From Crocinitomicaceae bacterium (GTDB lineage Bacteria > Bacteroidota > Bacteroidia > Flavobacteriales_D > Crocinitomicaceae): 48,096 nucleotides of DNA. Under the pieces are notes generated by a model. That model was not told where the DNA came from. It saw only the letters and a program-made list of their open reading frames with translations, and did not search any database. The stretch is from assembly GCA_029254025.1 (NCBI GenBank), contig JAQWYK010000027.1, forward strand, positions 1 to 48,096. Direction: 5' to 3'. How positions within the stretch are numbered: position 1 is the first letter of the stretch; the number at the start of each line of letters is the position of its first letter. Below are positions 16,991 to 24,251 of this stretch, piece by piece. The translations under genes and the position numbers were made by a program.

Positions 16991-16999
16991 TTTTTTGTC

Positions 17000-17007
17000 T
17001 AAATTTG
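17000..17007 (+). promoter_or_regulatory. -7 box 4 nt before the thioesterase ATG (leaderless-type)
   Basis: TAAATTTG, an exact TAnnTTTG match, is followed by CGTT and then ATG at 17012. Transcription would begin at or next to the start codon. The usual -33 TTTG is not obvious; the upstream repeat occupies that place. Confidence 0.5.
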
Positions 17008-17011
17008 CGTT

Positions 17012-17431
17012 ATGCTAAAGAAATATGACTTAGAATTGATCAATTCCATGAGCCGAAATACGCTGATGGAGGTCTTGGATATAAAATGTGTGGAGGTGGG
17101 TGATGATTACGTTATTGCCACGATGCCAGTGAATTCAAAGACATATCAGCCGATGGGTCTGTTGCACGGAGGAGCCAGTGCTGCGTTGATTGAGAGTATC
17201 GGCTCTATGGGGTCGTCGCTGGCTTTAGATTTGGAAAAGGAAGTACCTGTAGGTGTGGAAATCAATGCGAATCACGTCGGTGGTATGCGTGAAGGGATTG
17301 TCCGTGCTGTTGGTAAATTAGTTCATAGAGGAAAGCGCACGCATGTGTGGCAGGTGGATTTAACAGACGACGTATCGGGTAAGCTGGTCTGCACGGGTCG
17401 TTTGACAGTAATGGTTGTCCCAAGATCATAA
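17012..17431 (+). CDS. menI: Hotdog-fold acyl-CoA thioesterase, probable 1,4-dihydroxy-2-naphthoyl-CoA hydrolase
   Basis: A 139-aa PaaI/MenI-type hotdog thioesterase. The family signature is clear: YQPMGLLHGGASAALIESIGSM (residues ~46-67), where LHGG carries the helix that binds the thioester, followed by VGVEINANHVGGMREG with the usual Asn-His pair. The gene ends 4 bp before the isochorismate synthase gene, so the most economical substrate is DHNA-CoA, placing it in menaquinone synthesis. The family is firm; the substrate is inferred from this neighbour. A general phenylacetyl-CoA-type thioesterase is the alternative. The start codon is fixed by the -7 box only 4 nt upstream. Confidence 0.85.
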   Translation: MLKKYDLELINSMSRNTLMEVLDIKCVEVGDDYVIATMPVNSKTYQPMGLLHGGASAALIESIGSMGSSLALDLEKEVPVGVEINANHVGGMREGIVRAVGKLVHRGKRTHVWQVDLTDDVSGKLVCTGRLTVMVVPRS

Positions 17432-17435
17432 TTCA

Positions 17436-18416
17436 ATGAACGAAGTACTCATTTGTCAACTTCCTGATTCTAATAATCTTTTAGGTGCTCATGGTAGATG
17501 GATAAAATGTTCGTTGAATGAACTTCCAGAAAACTGTTTTTTCCTTACGCATTTTGACCAATCGTCAGCATATTTCTTTGATGAGGTTGGTCCGATTGAC
17601 ATGGAAGAATGTGAAAGGTTACTTCATTTTAATGATGGGTCATCATCAATGCTGTCGAAAGAAGAATACCTAAAGGTGTTTCACGATTTTCAGGATGATT
17701 TCGAAGCAAAGGGTGTTCAAAAAGCCATTTTATCGCGCATTAAGTCAGTTGCACGAGGCGAAAAATCTTTAGTTCGCGTATTTGAAGACCTTCTTGATGC
17801 TTATGGAGAACGCGCTTTTGTCTATTTTGTGAGTTCTCCACAATTTGGAACATGGATGGGCGCCACACCAGAGGTATTGCTTAGTGGAAAGGAGGAACGA
17901 CTCAATTCAATGTCGCTTGCAGGTACGAAACGATTGGCAGATGAAGTATGGACGGAAAAGGAAATCGAGGAACAGCAATTGGTTACGGATTTTGTAAGAG
18001 CACAAATCTTGGAATCAATTCCTAATACATTCAGGGAATTCCCAGTTGAAACGATATTTACGGGAGCGGTTTATCATTTGCGCACACGTTTCGAGTTTTC
18101 CTTAGCTCAGAAACATTGGATGGAGTTACTGCTCCGTCTTCATCCTACTCCAGCTGTTTGCGGATTACCTCGGGAAAATGCCTTGAAGTTAATTGCGCAA
18201 CACGAGCCTCACTCGCGCAATTTATATACGGGGTTAATAGGAAAGCGCAGTAGCAATGGGTTATCCATTTATGTGAATTTGAGGTGTATGGAAGTAACAA
18301 AAGAAACCTACATTATATATGTTGGAGGCGGAATAACACCGCGTTCACTTTCAGAGAATGAATGGCTCGAAACGGAGAATAAAGCGAAAACCTTAGAACG
18401 CATTATTAGCGAATAG
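17436..18416 (+). CDS. menF: Isochorismate synthase (chorismate-binding enzyme)
   Basis: Isomerises chorismate to isochorismate, the first committed step of menaquinone synthesis. Visible chorismate-binding features are KAILSRIKSV, GTWMGATPEVLLS, LNSMSLAGTKRL, the WTEKEIEEQQLVTDFV helix with the metal-binding Glu residues, LHPTPAVCGLPRENAL, LYTGLIGKRSSNG and the closing YVGGGITPRSLSENEWLETENKAKTL. At 326 aa it lacks much of the N-terminal part found in enterobacterial MenF, which is usual in Bacteroidota. I chose ATG 17436; an in-frame TTG at 17415 would overlap the thioesterase gene by 17 nt. Anthranilate synthase component I and salicylate synthase are related, but the thioesterase neighbour favours MenF. 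Confidence 0.88.
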   Translation: MNEVLICQLPDSNNLLGAHGRWIKCSLNELPENCFFLTHFDQSSAYFFDEVGPIDMEECERLLHFNDGSSSMLSKEEYLKVFHDFQDDFEAKGVQKAILSRIKSVARGEKSLVRVFEDLLDAYGERAFVYFVSSPQFGTWMGATPEVLLSGKEERLNSMSLAGTKRLADEVWTEKEIEEQQLVTDFVRAQILESIPNTFREFPVETIFTGAVYHLRTRFEFSLAQKHWMELLLRLHPTPAVCGLPRENALKLIAQHEPHSRNLYTGLIGKRSSNGLSIYVNLRCMEVTKETYIIYVGGGITPRSLSENEWLETENKAKTLERIISE

Positions 18417-18485
18417 CAGCTTATTCAAATCAGTTGTTACTTGAAATTTAGAATTGTTCTACATGGGTTTTCATAATGTATTCTT

Positions 18486-18493
18486 TATTTTTG
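18486..18493 (+). promoter_or_regulatory. -7 promoter box for the DUF4920 lipoprotein gene
   Basis: TATTTTTG, exact TAnnTTTG, ends 21 nt before the ATG at 18515. No convincing -33 element. Confidence 0.45.
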
Positions 18494-18514
18494 CGATGAA
18501 TTAAATCGATAAAA

Positions 18515-19024
18515 ATGAAAATTTTATTCCCTATTGCCGTTGTTGCATTATTGGCTTCAACTTCGTGTACAACAACTGAGACGAATATGACTGTTGAAGA
18601 AACTATTGTAAATTCGCTAGAAGGTTTTGCTGTTTTTGGTGACACTATTAGTCCTGATGGCGCTATTTCTGCAGCCGATATGTTATCGAAGTACGAAGCC
18701 ATGGAAGAAGGGGATACGTTGGAGGTAAAGTTTTTATCGGTGATTGAAAATGTTTGTCAAGCGAAGGGATGTTGGATGAATTTGGAACTCTCTGATGAAG
18801 AGTCTGCATACATTCGCTTCAAGGATTATGGATTCTTTATGCCGTTGAATTCGTCAGGTTCAGAAGCTGTAGCGGAAGGAAAGGCATTTGTTTCTGTCCG
18901 CTCAGTAGAGGCTTTACAACATGATGCAGAGGATGAAGGACTTTCTGCTGAGGAAATCGCAGCGATTACAGAGCCAGAAGTAACCTACAGTTTCACCGCA
19001 CGTGGTGTGTTGATCAAAGAGTAA
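18515..19024 (+). CDS. DUF4920 family lipoprotein
   Basis: A 169-aa lipoprotein; the leader MKILFPIAVVALLASTSC ends in a lipobox with Cys18. The body matches the DUF4920 family: FGDTISPDGAISAADML near residue 47, then the hallmark ENVCQAKGCWMNLEL (Cys-x3/4-Cys-Trp-Met) near residue 85 and YIRFKDYGFFMPL. The function of the family is unknown; the paired Cys residues and Met suggest metal or redox chemistry, which is inference. Four bases after the stop comes the remnant leader of a CxxCH haem lipoprotein, so the two were probably co-expressed at the cell surface or in the periplasm. Confidence 0.85.
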   Translation: MKILFPIAVVALLASTSCTTTETNMTVEETIVNSLEGFAVFGDTISPDGAISAADMLSKYEAMEEGDTLEVKFLSVIENVCQAKGCWMNLELSDEESAYIRFKDYGFFMPLNSSGSEAVAEGKAFVSVRSVEALQHDAEDEGLSAEEIAAITEPEVTYSFTARGVLIKE

Positions 19025-19028
19025 GCAG

Positions 19029-19118
19029 ATGAAGTATTGGTGATTACTTGGATGTGCGCTGCTTTTCGTATCTTGCAATGAGTCATCTACCGAAGAATTA
19101 AAGGTAGAGGAAGTCGCA
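19029..19118 (+). other. Orphaned lipoprotein signal peptide with in-frame TGA
   Basis: In frame with the haem-protein gene that follows, this stretch reads MKYW, then TGA (19041-19043), then LLGCALLFVSCNESSTEELKV. Apart from the single stop it is a textbook lipoprotein leader with lipobox FVSC. ATG 19029 lies 4 bp after the previous stop codon, the expected place for the next gene of an operon. No ATG, GTG or TTG occurs in frame between the TGA and the ATG at 19119. Either a nonsense mutation or a base-call error has removed the leader. Confidence 0.75.
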
Positions 19119-19472
19119 ATGGAAGATAAAAAAGACTTTGAGATGTATGAGGTGTCAGAAATGTCGGCCATCATGCAGCACATGTTTCAGTTGAATGAGC
19201 AGCTCAAAGAACGTATAGAAAGTGGGGAAGAGTTGGGTTCATTTTCAGAGAGCTTTGAACGAATGTTGATTGCGAAAATGACCAACGACAAACCTATGGA
19301 TGATTTCTTCAAAACGCATGCAGAAACATTCTTAGCGAATCAGCGCTCAATTTATGAAAATCCAGCCCAAGCAAAAGAGCTGTACAATGAGGCAATTAAT
19401 TCATGTATTACCTGTCATGAAGTAAAGTGCACAGGGCCAATCACGAAGATCGAGAAGTTGTTCATTAAATAG
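19119..19472 (+). CDS. Small mono-haem c-type (CxxCH) protein, leader disrupted
   Basis: The ATG-initiated open part encodes 117 aa; the natural start was probably 19029 (see the preceding entry), which would give about 147 codons. The protein is helical and acidic, with one haem-c attachment site near its end, NSCITCHEVKC (CxxCH, residues ~95-99), and Met residues such as MSAIMQHMFQLNEQ that could supply the distal ligand. The pattern resembles helical cytochrome c'/c-like lipoproteins of Bacteroidota. Without the leader it could not reach the periplasm, where haem is attached, so the ATG-initiated product is unlikely to work as written. It follows the DUF4920 gene as the second cistron. Confidence 0.7.
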   Translation: MEDKKDFEMYEVSEMSAIMQHMFQLNEQLKERIESGEELGSFSESFERMLIAKMTNDKPMDDFFKTHAETFLANQRSIYENPAQAKELYNEAINSCITCHEVKCTGPITKIEKLFIK

Positions 19473-19524
19473 ATGATAGGACAATCTGATTGATTGAGCC
19501 ATACTCCTTAATGTCCTAGCGTTA

Positions 19525-20268
19525 TCAAAAAGAAACTTTTGATACATTCATGTCAACGAGTACACGATGTCCGGGTAGTTGTGCTTTCTCCGTAAATTGC
19601 CAATGAATAATTTGTGTGTTAACTTCTAATCCTCTTGGCTTTCTGGAATAGGCTGCAATCCAAAACTTGTGGTGAGGAAACTTGACCCCAAATTTAGTTT
19701 TGTAGAAATGATAGGAAGTATAAATTATGGGGCGCATACCTGTTTTTTCTTCTACATACTCTAGCCAGCGCGTCATTTTATGAATTAAGTCTTCATCTGA
19801 ATATCCTTCTGTTTCCACGTCGAGTACAGGAGGAAGATCCCCGCCTTTTGGAGTGTAGTATGTCAAGAAATGTTCAGCCTGAGGAATCGGTAATTTTTTT
19901 GGTTGGAAGAAATGGTAAGCACCGTGTTTAATGGATAGCTTCAAACATGCGGCTCTATTTCGTTCCCATTGCGTATCAACATGCGTCATACCTTCCGTCA
20001 CTTTCAAGTAAACAAAATCAGGTGATTTAGAAGCAAATGAAGTGTCAACAAGGTGTTCCCAATTGATTTTTCCTTGGTGATGTGATACGTCGATTCCCAC
20101 AGAAGAAAATCCCTCGGGAATAGTGACGCCGTAATCTTTATGAACTGGGTGATTAAGTGAGTTGTTGCAGTAGAAGTAGGCAGCGGCTGAAAAAAGTAAG
20201 AGTAGTAGAATAGTAGCGCGTATTTTACTCCCAATCGACCTTTTCTTTTTTCTTCTTACCATGCCCAT
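19525..20268 (-). CDS. Glycoside hydrolase family 25 (lysozyme), membrane-anchored
   Basis: A 247-aa GH25 muramidase. A basic N-terminus (VRRKKKRSIGSK) precedes one hydrophobic segment (residues ~17-35, ATILLLLLFSAAAYFYC), so it is either anchored or exported. The catalytic domain starts GIDVSHHQGKINWEHL (first-strand Asp). It continues FVYLKVTEG, GAYHFFQP, the key acidic motif PPVLDVETEGYSDEDL, IIYTSYHFYKTKF, FWIAAYSRKP and the closing HWQFTEKAQLPGHRVLVDMNV; all GH25 strands are present. ATG 20262 (two codons in) is an alternative start. The start codon lies only 13 nt beyond the T-tract of the rplS terminator, so expression depends on read-through or a promoter upstream of that hairpin. Confidence 0.9.
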   Translation of the reverse strand: MGMVRRKKKRSIGSKIRATILLLLLFSAAAYFYCNNSLNHPVHKDYGVTIPEGFSSVGIDVSHHQGKINWEHLVDTSFASKSPDFVYLKVTEGMTHVDTQWERNRAACLKLSIKHGAYHFFQPKKLPIPQAEHFLTYYTPKGGDLPPVLDVETEGYSDEDLIHKMTRWLEYVEEKTGMRPIIYTSYHFYKTKFGVKFPHHKFWIAAYSRKPRGLEVNTQIIHWQFTEKAQLPGHRVLVDMNVSKVSF

Positions 20269-20280
20269 TTGTCGGCCAAC

Positions 20281-20311
20281 AAAAAAGGGCCGTTTGATTA
20301 AACGACCCTTT
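20281..20311 (-). terminator. rplS terminator, immediately upstream of the lysozyme gene
   Basis: AAAGGG-C-CGTTT / AAACG-A-CCCTTT stem (20284-20295 and 20300-20311, one mismatch), loop GATT, followed on the minus strand by six T residues (20286-20281). Confidence 0.8.
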
Positions 20312-20333
20312 TAATATATTGTTTCTAAAAATT

Positions 20334-20693
20334 CTAGTTTTCAGAAAAGTATCTTCTTTCTTTGATACGTGCAGATTTACCTGTTCTCTCACGGAAGTAG
20401 AAAATACGCGCACGACGAACACGACCATGCTTCAATACTTTCACGTCATCCAAAAATGGAGAAGAGATTGGGAAAATACGCTCAACACCTACGTTACCAG
20501 ACATTTTTCGTACAGTAAATGTTTCGGTCGCACCAGTGCCTCTTCGTTGAAGAACCACTCCAGTATATTGCTGGATACGCTCTTTTTCACCTTCTTTAAT
20601 TTTATAAGATACAGCAACTGTGTCACCAGCTTTAAATGCCGGGAAATTGCGTGTTTCTACTAATTCGTTTTCAATTTCTTTTAATCTATCCAT
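20334..20693 (-). CDS. rplS: 50S ribosomal protein L19
   Basis: A 119-aa large-subunit protein at the 30S-50S interface. The family pattern is complete: FKAGDTVAVSYKIKEGEKERIQQYTGVVLQRRG, TFTVRKMSGNVGVERIFPISSPF, and the basic end GRVRRARIFYFRERTGKSARIKERR. Length is normal. It is a single-gene unit with a likely promoter in the 106-bp gap upstream (minus-strand TAATATTG, one mismatch to the -7 consensus) and a hairpin terminator downstream. Confidence 0.98.
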   Translation of the reverse strand: MDRLKEIENELVETRNFPAFKAGDTVAVSYKIKEGEKERIQQYTGVVLQRRGTGATETFTVRKMSGNVGVERIFPISSPFLDDVKVLKHGRVRRARIFYFRERTGKSARIKERRYFSEN

Positions 20694-20799
20694 GACTCAA
20701 TCTTTATATCTTCTCCATAAATTGGGGGTGCAATATTACATAAAAAAGATGAAACAATACAATTATTCACAAAGTTTTCTTTAAAAAAATGCGACTCAA

Positions 20800-22227
20800 T
20801 TATTTTGCGTTCGTAACTGTCTCCGCTTCGTATCCGAATAGTTCCAATTTCTTAATGGAATTGGCCACTTGGATAGGAACATCCTCCTCCCACATAGATG
20901 CTTGTGCTTTGATTTTAGATAATACGTCATCCGAAAGAATATGCAATAGTTTAGGGTCAAATTCTTTGAGCCCTTGAATTTTGTTATTGTCTTTCATGAA
21001 CTGCAACAAGCCATTGAGGTGTTTAGGAATCCGAACGTTTTCAAATTCATACAAATCCCCTGTTTCCACGTCACGTGCTGGGTATACAAACAGCTTCACA
21101 TTGTGGCCAAACCCTTTACCAAAGGCCTCTAATAGTCCTCCTGGAAGATTAGTATAGTATTTTTCATCAAACAATGTATGTAGGTTGTAAATCCCCAGAA
21201 TTACCCCCATCTTGTTCCCTTTCGCTATTTCGCTGAGGTATTGAACAACTTTGTAATATTTCAAGTAATTGGAAATCATCACAGTGTATCCTAATGACCC
21301 GAGTAACTCGGCCCTGTCAATGAAATCTTTGTCAGAAATCATTCCATCCGCAGTAAGGTCTTTCAGTGTAAGTTCAAAAATTTCGGATACATTTTCTTTT
21401 TCAACTCCTTCTTCTGCGAGGTAACAATTTCGTGCTGCAGTAATCATGTCGATGTGAACCTTTGTAACAGGACGAAATCTTCCGCGCATGAGCAAAATGT
21501 TTTTCTTGTACAGAGCCGTTGCCGGTTGTAAAACGTTTCCATCCTGATCAAACATAGTTGCTTCGGTTAATCCACGTTTTACAAGGTTTAAGGCTAAAAT
21601 ACGGTTATCGACATGCATAAAGTCTGGTCCATCAAAGCGCAACATATCAATTTCCATACGATCCCTTGGTAGTCGATGTACTAAACTATTCAAGAAATAG
21701 TCAAGATTACCATTCGTATGAAAATAGGCCGCATGAATTAAATTCACACCAAGAACTCCTAAAGCATCTTGTTGTGCTCTATTGCTCTGGTCGTGCATCT
21801 TTACGTGTAAGACGATTTTGTTAGGGGGTGTATTCGGGTTTAATTGAAACTGAATTCCAACCCACCCCTGTCCTTGATTAGTTTTATGGTAATTAAGGGA
21901 TTCAACGGTATTACAAAAAGCAAAGAACTTTGTGTTTTCATGTCGGTCTTCTAAGTTGTTGAACATTGAATTGTACTCGGTATCTAACATCGTATCTAAT
22001 CGCTCTTCACAGACATATCTGCTTGCCTTTCCATAAATGGAATCAGAAACTTTCATATCGTATGCAGAGTGTGAAAAGGCAATAGTCCCTGAACTTCCGC
22101 CTGCTTTAAAAAAGTTGGCAGCTACTTCCTGACCAGCCCCAATCTCTGCGAAGGAACCATAAATGTCTGAGGTCAAGTTAATTTGTAAGGCTTTTTCTTC
22201 TGTTGTGAGCCTGCGCTGATCTATCAT
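20800..22227 (-). CDS. Conserved 475-aa Bacteroidota protein with a nucleotidyltransferase-like motif, unknown function
   Basis: A soluble protein without signal peptide, opening MIDQRRLTTEEKALQINL and SDIYGSFAEIGAGQEVAANFF, a beginning I recognise from a conserved Bacteroidota family. Databases sometimes label it 'TonB-dependent receptor' or 'nicotinate-nucleotide adenylyltransferase'. The first label cannot be right: there is no leader, plug or barrel. The second rests on NILLMRGRFRPVTKVHIDM (about residues 244-262), which recalls the GxFxPxHxGH motif of cytidylyl/adenylyl transferases, but the first His is replaced by Thr and the second motif is not evident. Other regions include FFKAGGSSGTIAFSHSAYDM and LLEAFGKGFGHNVKLFVYPARD. 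It has its own -7 box (TATTTTTG) 32 nt upstream. Function unknown. Confidence 0.7.
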   Translation of the reverse strand: MIDQRRLTTEEKALQINLTSDIYGSFAEIGAGQEVAANFFKAGGSSGTIAFSHSAYDMKVSDSIYGKASRYVCEERLDTMLDTEYNSMFNNLEDRHENTKFFAFCNTVESLNYHKTNQGQGWVGIQFQLNPNTPPNKIVLHVKMHDQSNRAQQDALGVLGVNLIHAAYFHTNGNLDYFLNSLVHRLPRDRMEIDMLRFDGPDFMHVDNRILALNLVKRGLTEATMFDQDGNVLQPATALYKKNILLMRGRFRPVTKVHIDMITAARNCYLAEEGVEKENVSEIFELTLKDLTADGMISDKDFIDRAELLGSLGYTVMISNYLKYYKVVQYLSEIAKGNKMGVILGIYNLHTLFDEKYYTNLPGGLLEAFGKGFGHNVKLFVYPARDVETGDLYEFENVRIPKHLNGLLQFMKDNNKIQGLKEFDPKLLHILSDDVLSKIKAQASMWEEDVPIQVANSIKKLELFGYEAETVTNAK

Positions 22228-22259
22228 AATTCTCTACTCAAAAATTTCAACCAAAGTAA

Positions 22260-22267
22260 CAAAAATA
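22260..22267 (-). promoter_or_regulatory. -7 promoter box for the 475-aa conserved gene
   Basis: Minus strand reads TATTTTTG (exact TAnnTTTG), ending 32 nt before the ATG at 22227. Confidence 0.45.
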
Positions 22268-22360
22268 GATGATATAAGGTTGGGTTTTAACATCAATAAA
22301 AGGAAACTTTTTTCTTTGGCTAGGTCAATACTAGAGGGCTTTCAATGCATGCATAATAGT

Positions 22361-23440
22361 TTATGGTGCGCGAAAATCTGGATTGTTGATGAATTCGTAG
22401 TCCGTGAAGGTTTTGAGAAACGTTTTTAAGAGTTCACGTTCTTGAGGATCAAGTTGAACTCCTCCTTGACTTGCGAATTCAATCATAGGATCAATGGTGC
22501 TACTTTGAGTAATGCCAAATGAATAATGCAAAATTACCTCATCTAATGTTTCAAAACGTCCATCGTGCATGTAGGGAGCTGTCAACTCAATGTTTCTCAA
22601 GGTGGGAACTTTAAATTTGCCTAAATCGTTCATGTTGCCTGTAACTAGATAACGTCCTTCGTCATCGAAAGTAGCATCAAGTCCGTTGTTCGAAAATAGG
22701 TTCACCTGCATTAATGGCCCATCGTGGCAATGTAAACAATCGCCTCCGGTTAAGCTAAAAAACATATCCATGCCGGCCCATTCCTCAACGGTTATTGAAT
22801 TCATTATTACTTGTTCATCAGCGGTTAAGGGCAGGCTGTTCTGCACTTTGTACATGATATCATATTTGGATTTACCTGATATCATCGTTCTTAAAAATTG
22901 GGCAATTGCCTTGGATGTTTTTTCCTTTGTTATTCCTTCTTCTCCAAACGCAGTATAAAACATGTCTGGATATAAGGGGTCTGCTGATAAACGGCTCACC
23001 GCCTCGGGCCATTCTAGGTGCATTTCAACAGGATTGGGCACAGGTTCTAAGATTTGTTCTTCCAAGGTTCCTGCTCTTCCATCCCAAAAGAAGTGTGTTT
23101 GCCATCCTAGATTTACCAATGCCATGGACTGCCGCGTTCCTGTTGCTCCATTCACACCAATCGAAAATTGATTAGGATCTGAAAACCCTTGGTCAGCCTG
23201 GTGACAAGTGGCACAGCTGACAGTATTGTCGAGGCTAAGTTGTTTGTCATAAAATAGCTTTCTTCCGAGTGCAACGCCTTGCACTGTCATAGGGTTGTCC
23301 ACCGGAATGGGCATTTCAGGAAAATGGGACGGAATATCGAGCTCATAAGGGGTCATTGTTTCTCGCAAGAAAAGCTTGTCTTTACTACACGCAAAGAGAA
23401 TTGTTGAAAAGAGGCTCCAAACAATTATTTTAGTCCACAT
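22361..23440 (-). CDS. Di-haem cytochrome c peroxidase/MauG family lipoprotein, MbnH-like
   Basis: A 359-aa lipoprotein (leader MWTKIIVWSLFSTILFAC, Cys18) with two haem-c sites, CATCH at residues 76-80 and CLHCH at 235-239. It carries the family motifs LGRKLFYDKQLSLDNTVSC, GFSDPNQFSIGVNG, FFWDGRAGTLEEQ, KFKVPTLRNIELTAPYMHDGR and LDEVILHYSFG. The family contains bacterial cytochrome c peroxidases, MauG (which makes the TTQ cofactor) and MbnH (which oxidises a Trp of MbnP to kynurenine). The gene for an MbnP-like protein ends 2 bp before this one starts, which points to an MbnH-type role. Peroxidase activity is the default alternative. It acts outside the inner membrane, probably attached to a membrane by lipid. 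Confidence 0.88.
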   Translation of the reverse strand: MWTKIIVWSLFSTILFACSKDKLFLRETMTPYELDIPSHFPEMPIPVDNPMTVQGVALGRKLFYDKQLSLDNTVSCATCHQADQGFSDPNQFSIGVNGATGTRQSMALVNLGWQTHFFWDGRAGTLEEQILEPVPNPVEMHLEWPEAVSRLSADPLYPDMFYTAFGEEGITKEKTSKAIAQFLRTMISGKSKYDIMYKVQNSLPLTADEQVIMNSITVEEWAGMDMFFSLTGGDCLHCHDGPLMQVNLFSNNGLDATFDDEGRYLVTGNMNDLGKFKVPTLRNIELTAPYMHDGRFETLDEVILHYSFGITQSSTIDPMIEFASQGGVQLDPQERELLKTFLKTFTDYEFINNPDFRAP

Positions 23441-23442
23441 AT

Positions 23443-24192
23443 TTATTGTCCCGTTAATCCCTCTAAGAAATTTTCGATAATTTTCGTGCTCAATGGCTCT
23501 TGACCAGGCATGGTGTGAGATGTGCGCTCTAACTTAATATCCACGTCATGATTTGTTCCGTTAAAGATCTTGGACATATCAAGTGACAAGGTGGCTGAAT
23601 GCAACGAGTCATTCAATCTGGTCAATGTAAGGTCTGTAAATGAGAAATTGCGCAGAAGAGGATCCTTTCCCACATGATAAAGAAAGTTCATGTCAAAAAC
23701 TCCATTTTGAGCTGCAGTCGTATCTGCTTTTCCCTCTACCATCAAGAAAATATAACCGGGATTCCATCCCCAATGCATGTCGCCAGCATTCTGAATGTTC
23801 AATGGGTTGGTTAATGCAAGTCCTGCGGGATCTAAATGATTTTCATCCGGGCCAACACCAACGTTTCCTGTTAGGGCACTGAACTTTGTGAAATCTCCAG
23901 GTCCCTCCCAAATTAATGTTGGGTTGTTTTCAAATTTATATACCGCGGCATCTGAAAGGATTTCAGATCCATTCTTTAGGTTAGTTAAGATGAAATTCAA
24001 TTTAGTAAATTGAACACTGTAGCCTTCTTGGGTTTGATGGATGGTATTTAAGTCAAATAGGGCACCGTCATAGTGCGTGGTTAACTCCAAACGAACTTTG
24101 TCAATAGGAGCTTGTGGTTCTTGCAACTGATCGTCTTTACATCCCGTTAAAGCGATCGTACATATTGTAATTAAAAAGTGTAATTGCTTCAT
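23443..24192 (-). CDS. MbnP-like copper-binding lipoprotein
   Basis: A 249-aa lipoprotein (leader MKQLHFLITICTIALTGC, Cys18). The body is beta-rich with the MbnP family landmarks VRLELTTHYDGALFDLN near residue 33, VQFTKLNFILTNLKN near 60, and GDMHWGWNPGYIFLMVEG near 137-154. In characterised MbnP a Trp is oxidised to kynurenine by the di-haem partner MbnH and helps bind copper; Trp141 and Trp143 in HWGW are the obvious candidates, and several His residues (40, 52, 119, 140) could be ligands. I chose ATG 24192; an upstream TTG at 24234 would lengthen the leader without reason. The di-haem enzyme follows after 2 bp. No methanobactin precursor is visible, so this is a stand-alone pair. Confidence 0.82.
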   Translation of the reverse strand: MKQLHFLITICTIALTGCKDDQLQEPQAPIDKVRLELTTHYDGALFDLNTIHQTQEGYSVQFTKLNFILTNLKNGSEILSDAAVYKFENNPTLIWEGPGDFTKFSALTGNVGVGPDENHLDPAGLALTNPLNIQNAGDMHWGWNPGYIFLMVEGKADTTAAQNGVFDMNFLYHVGKDPLLRNFSFTDLTLTRLNDSLHSATLSLDMSKIFNGTNHDVDIKLERTSHTMPGQEPLSTKIIENFLEGLTGQ

Positions 24193-24227
24193 ACGTTGAA
24201 TATAACGATTGTTTGAGCCAATTAGTT

Positions 24228-24251
24228 GTAACAAATGTCACATTTTGTTAC
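24228..24251. promoter_or_regulatory. Near-perfect palindrome upstream of the MbnP/MbnH-like pair
   Basis: GTAACAAATGT-C-ACATTTTGTTAC: 11-bp arms around a single central base, with one extra T in the right arm. It overlaps the clpX stop codon and lies 36-59 nt before the MbnP-like ATG. There is no T-tract on either side, so an operator is as plausible as a clpX terminator. Confidence 0.35.

Noticed and set aside
19041-19043. TGA read as selenocysteine or Trp
   Set aside because: The codon is in a signal peptide where selenocysteine has no purpose, no SECIS-like hairpin is evident just downstream, and other genes here use TGA as a normal stop (for example the Nudix gene).
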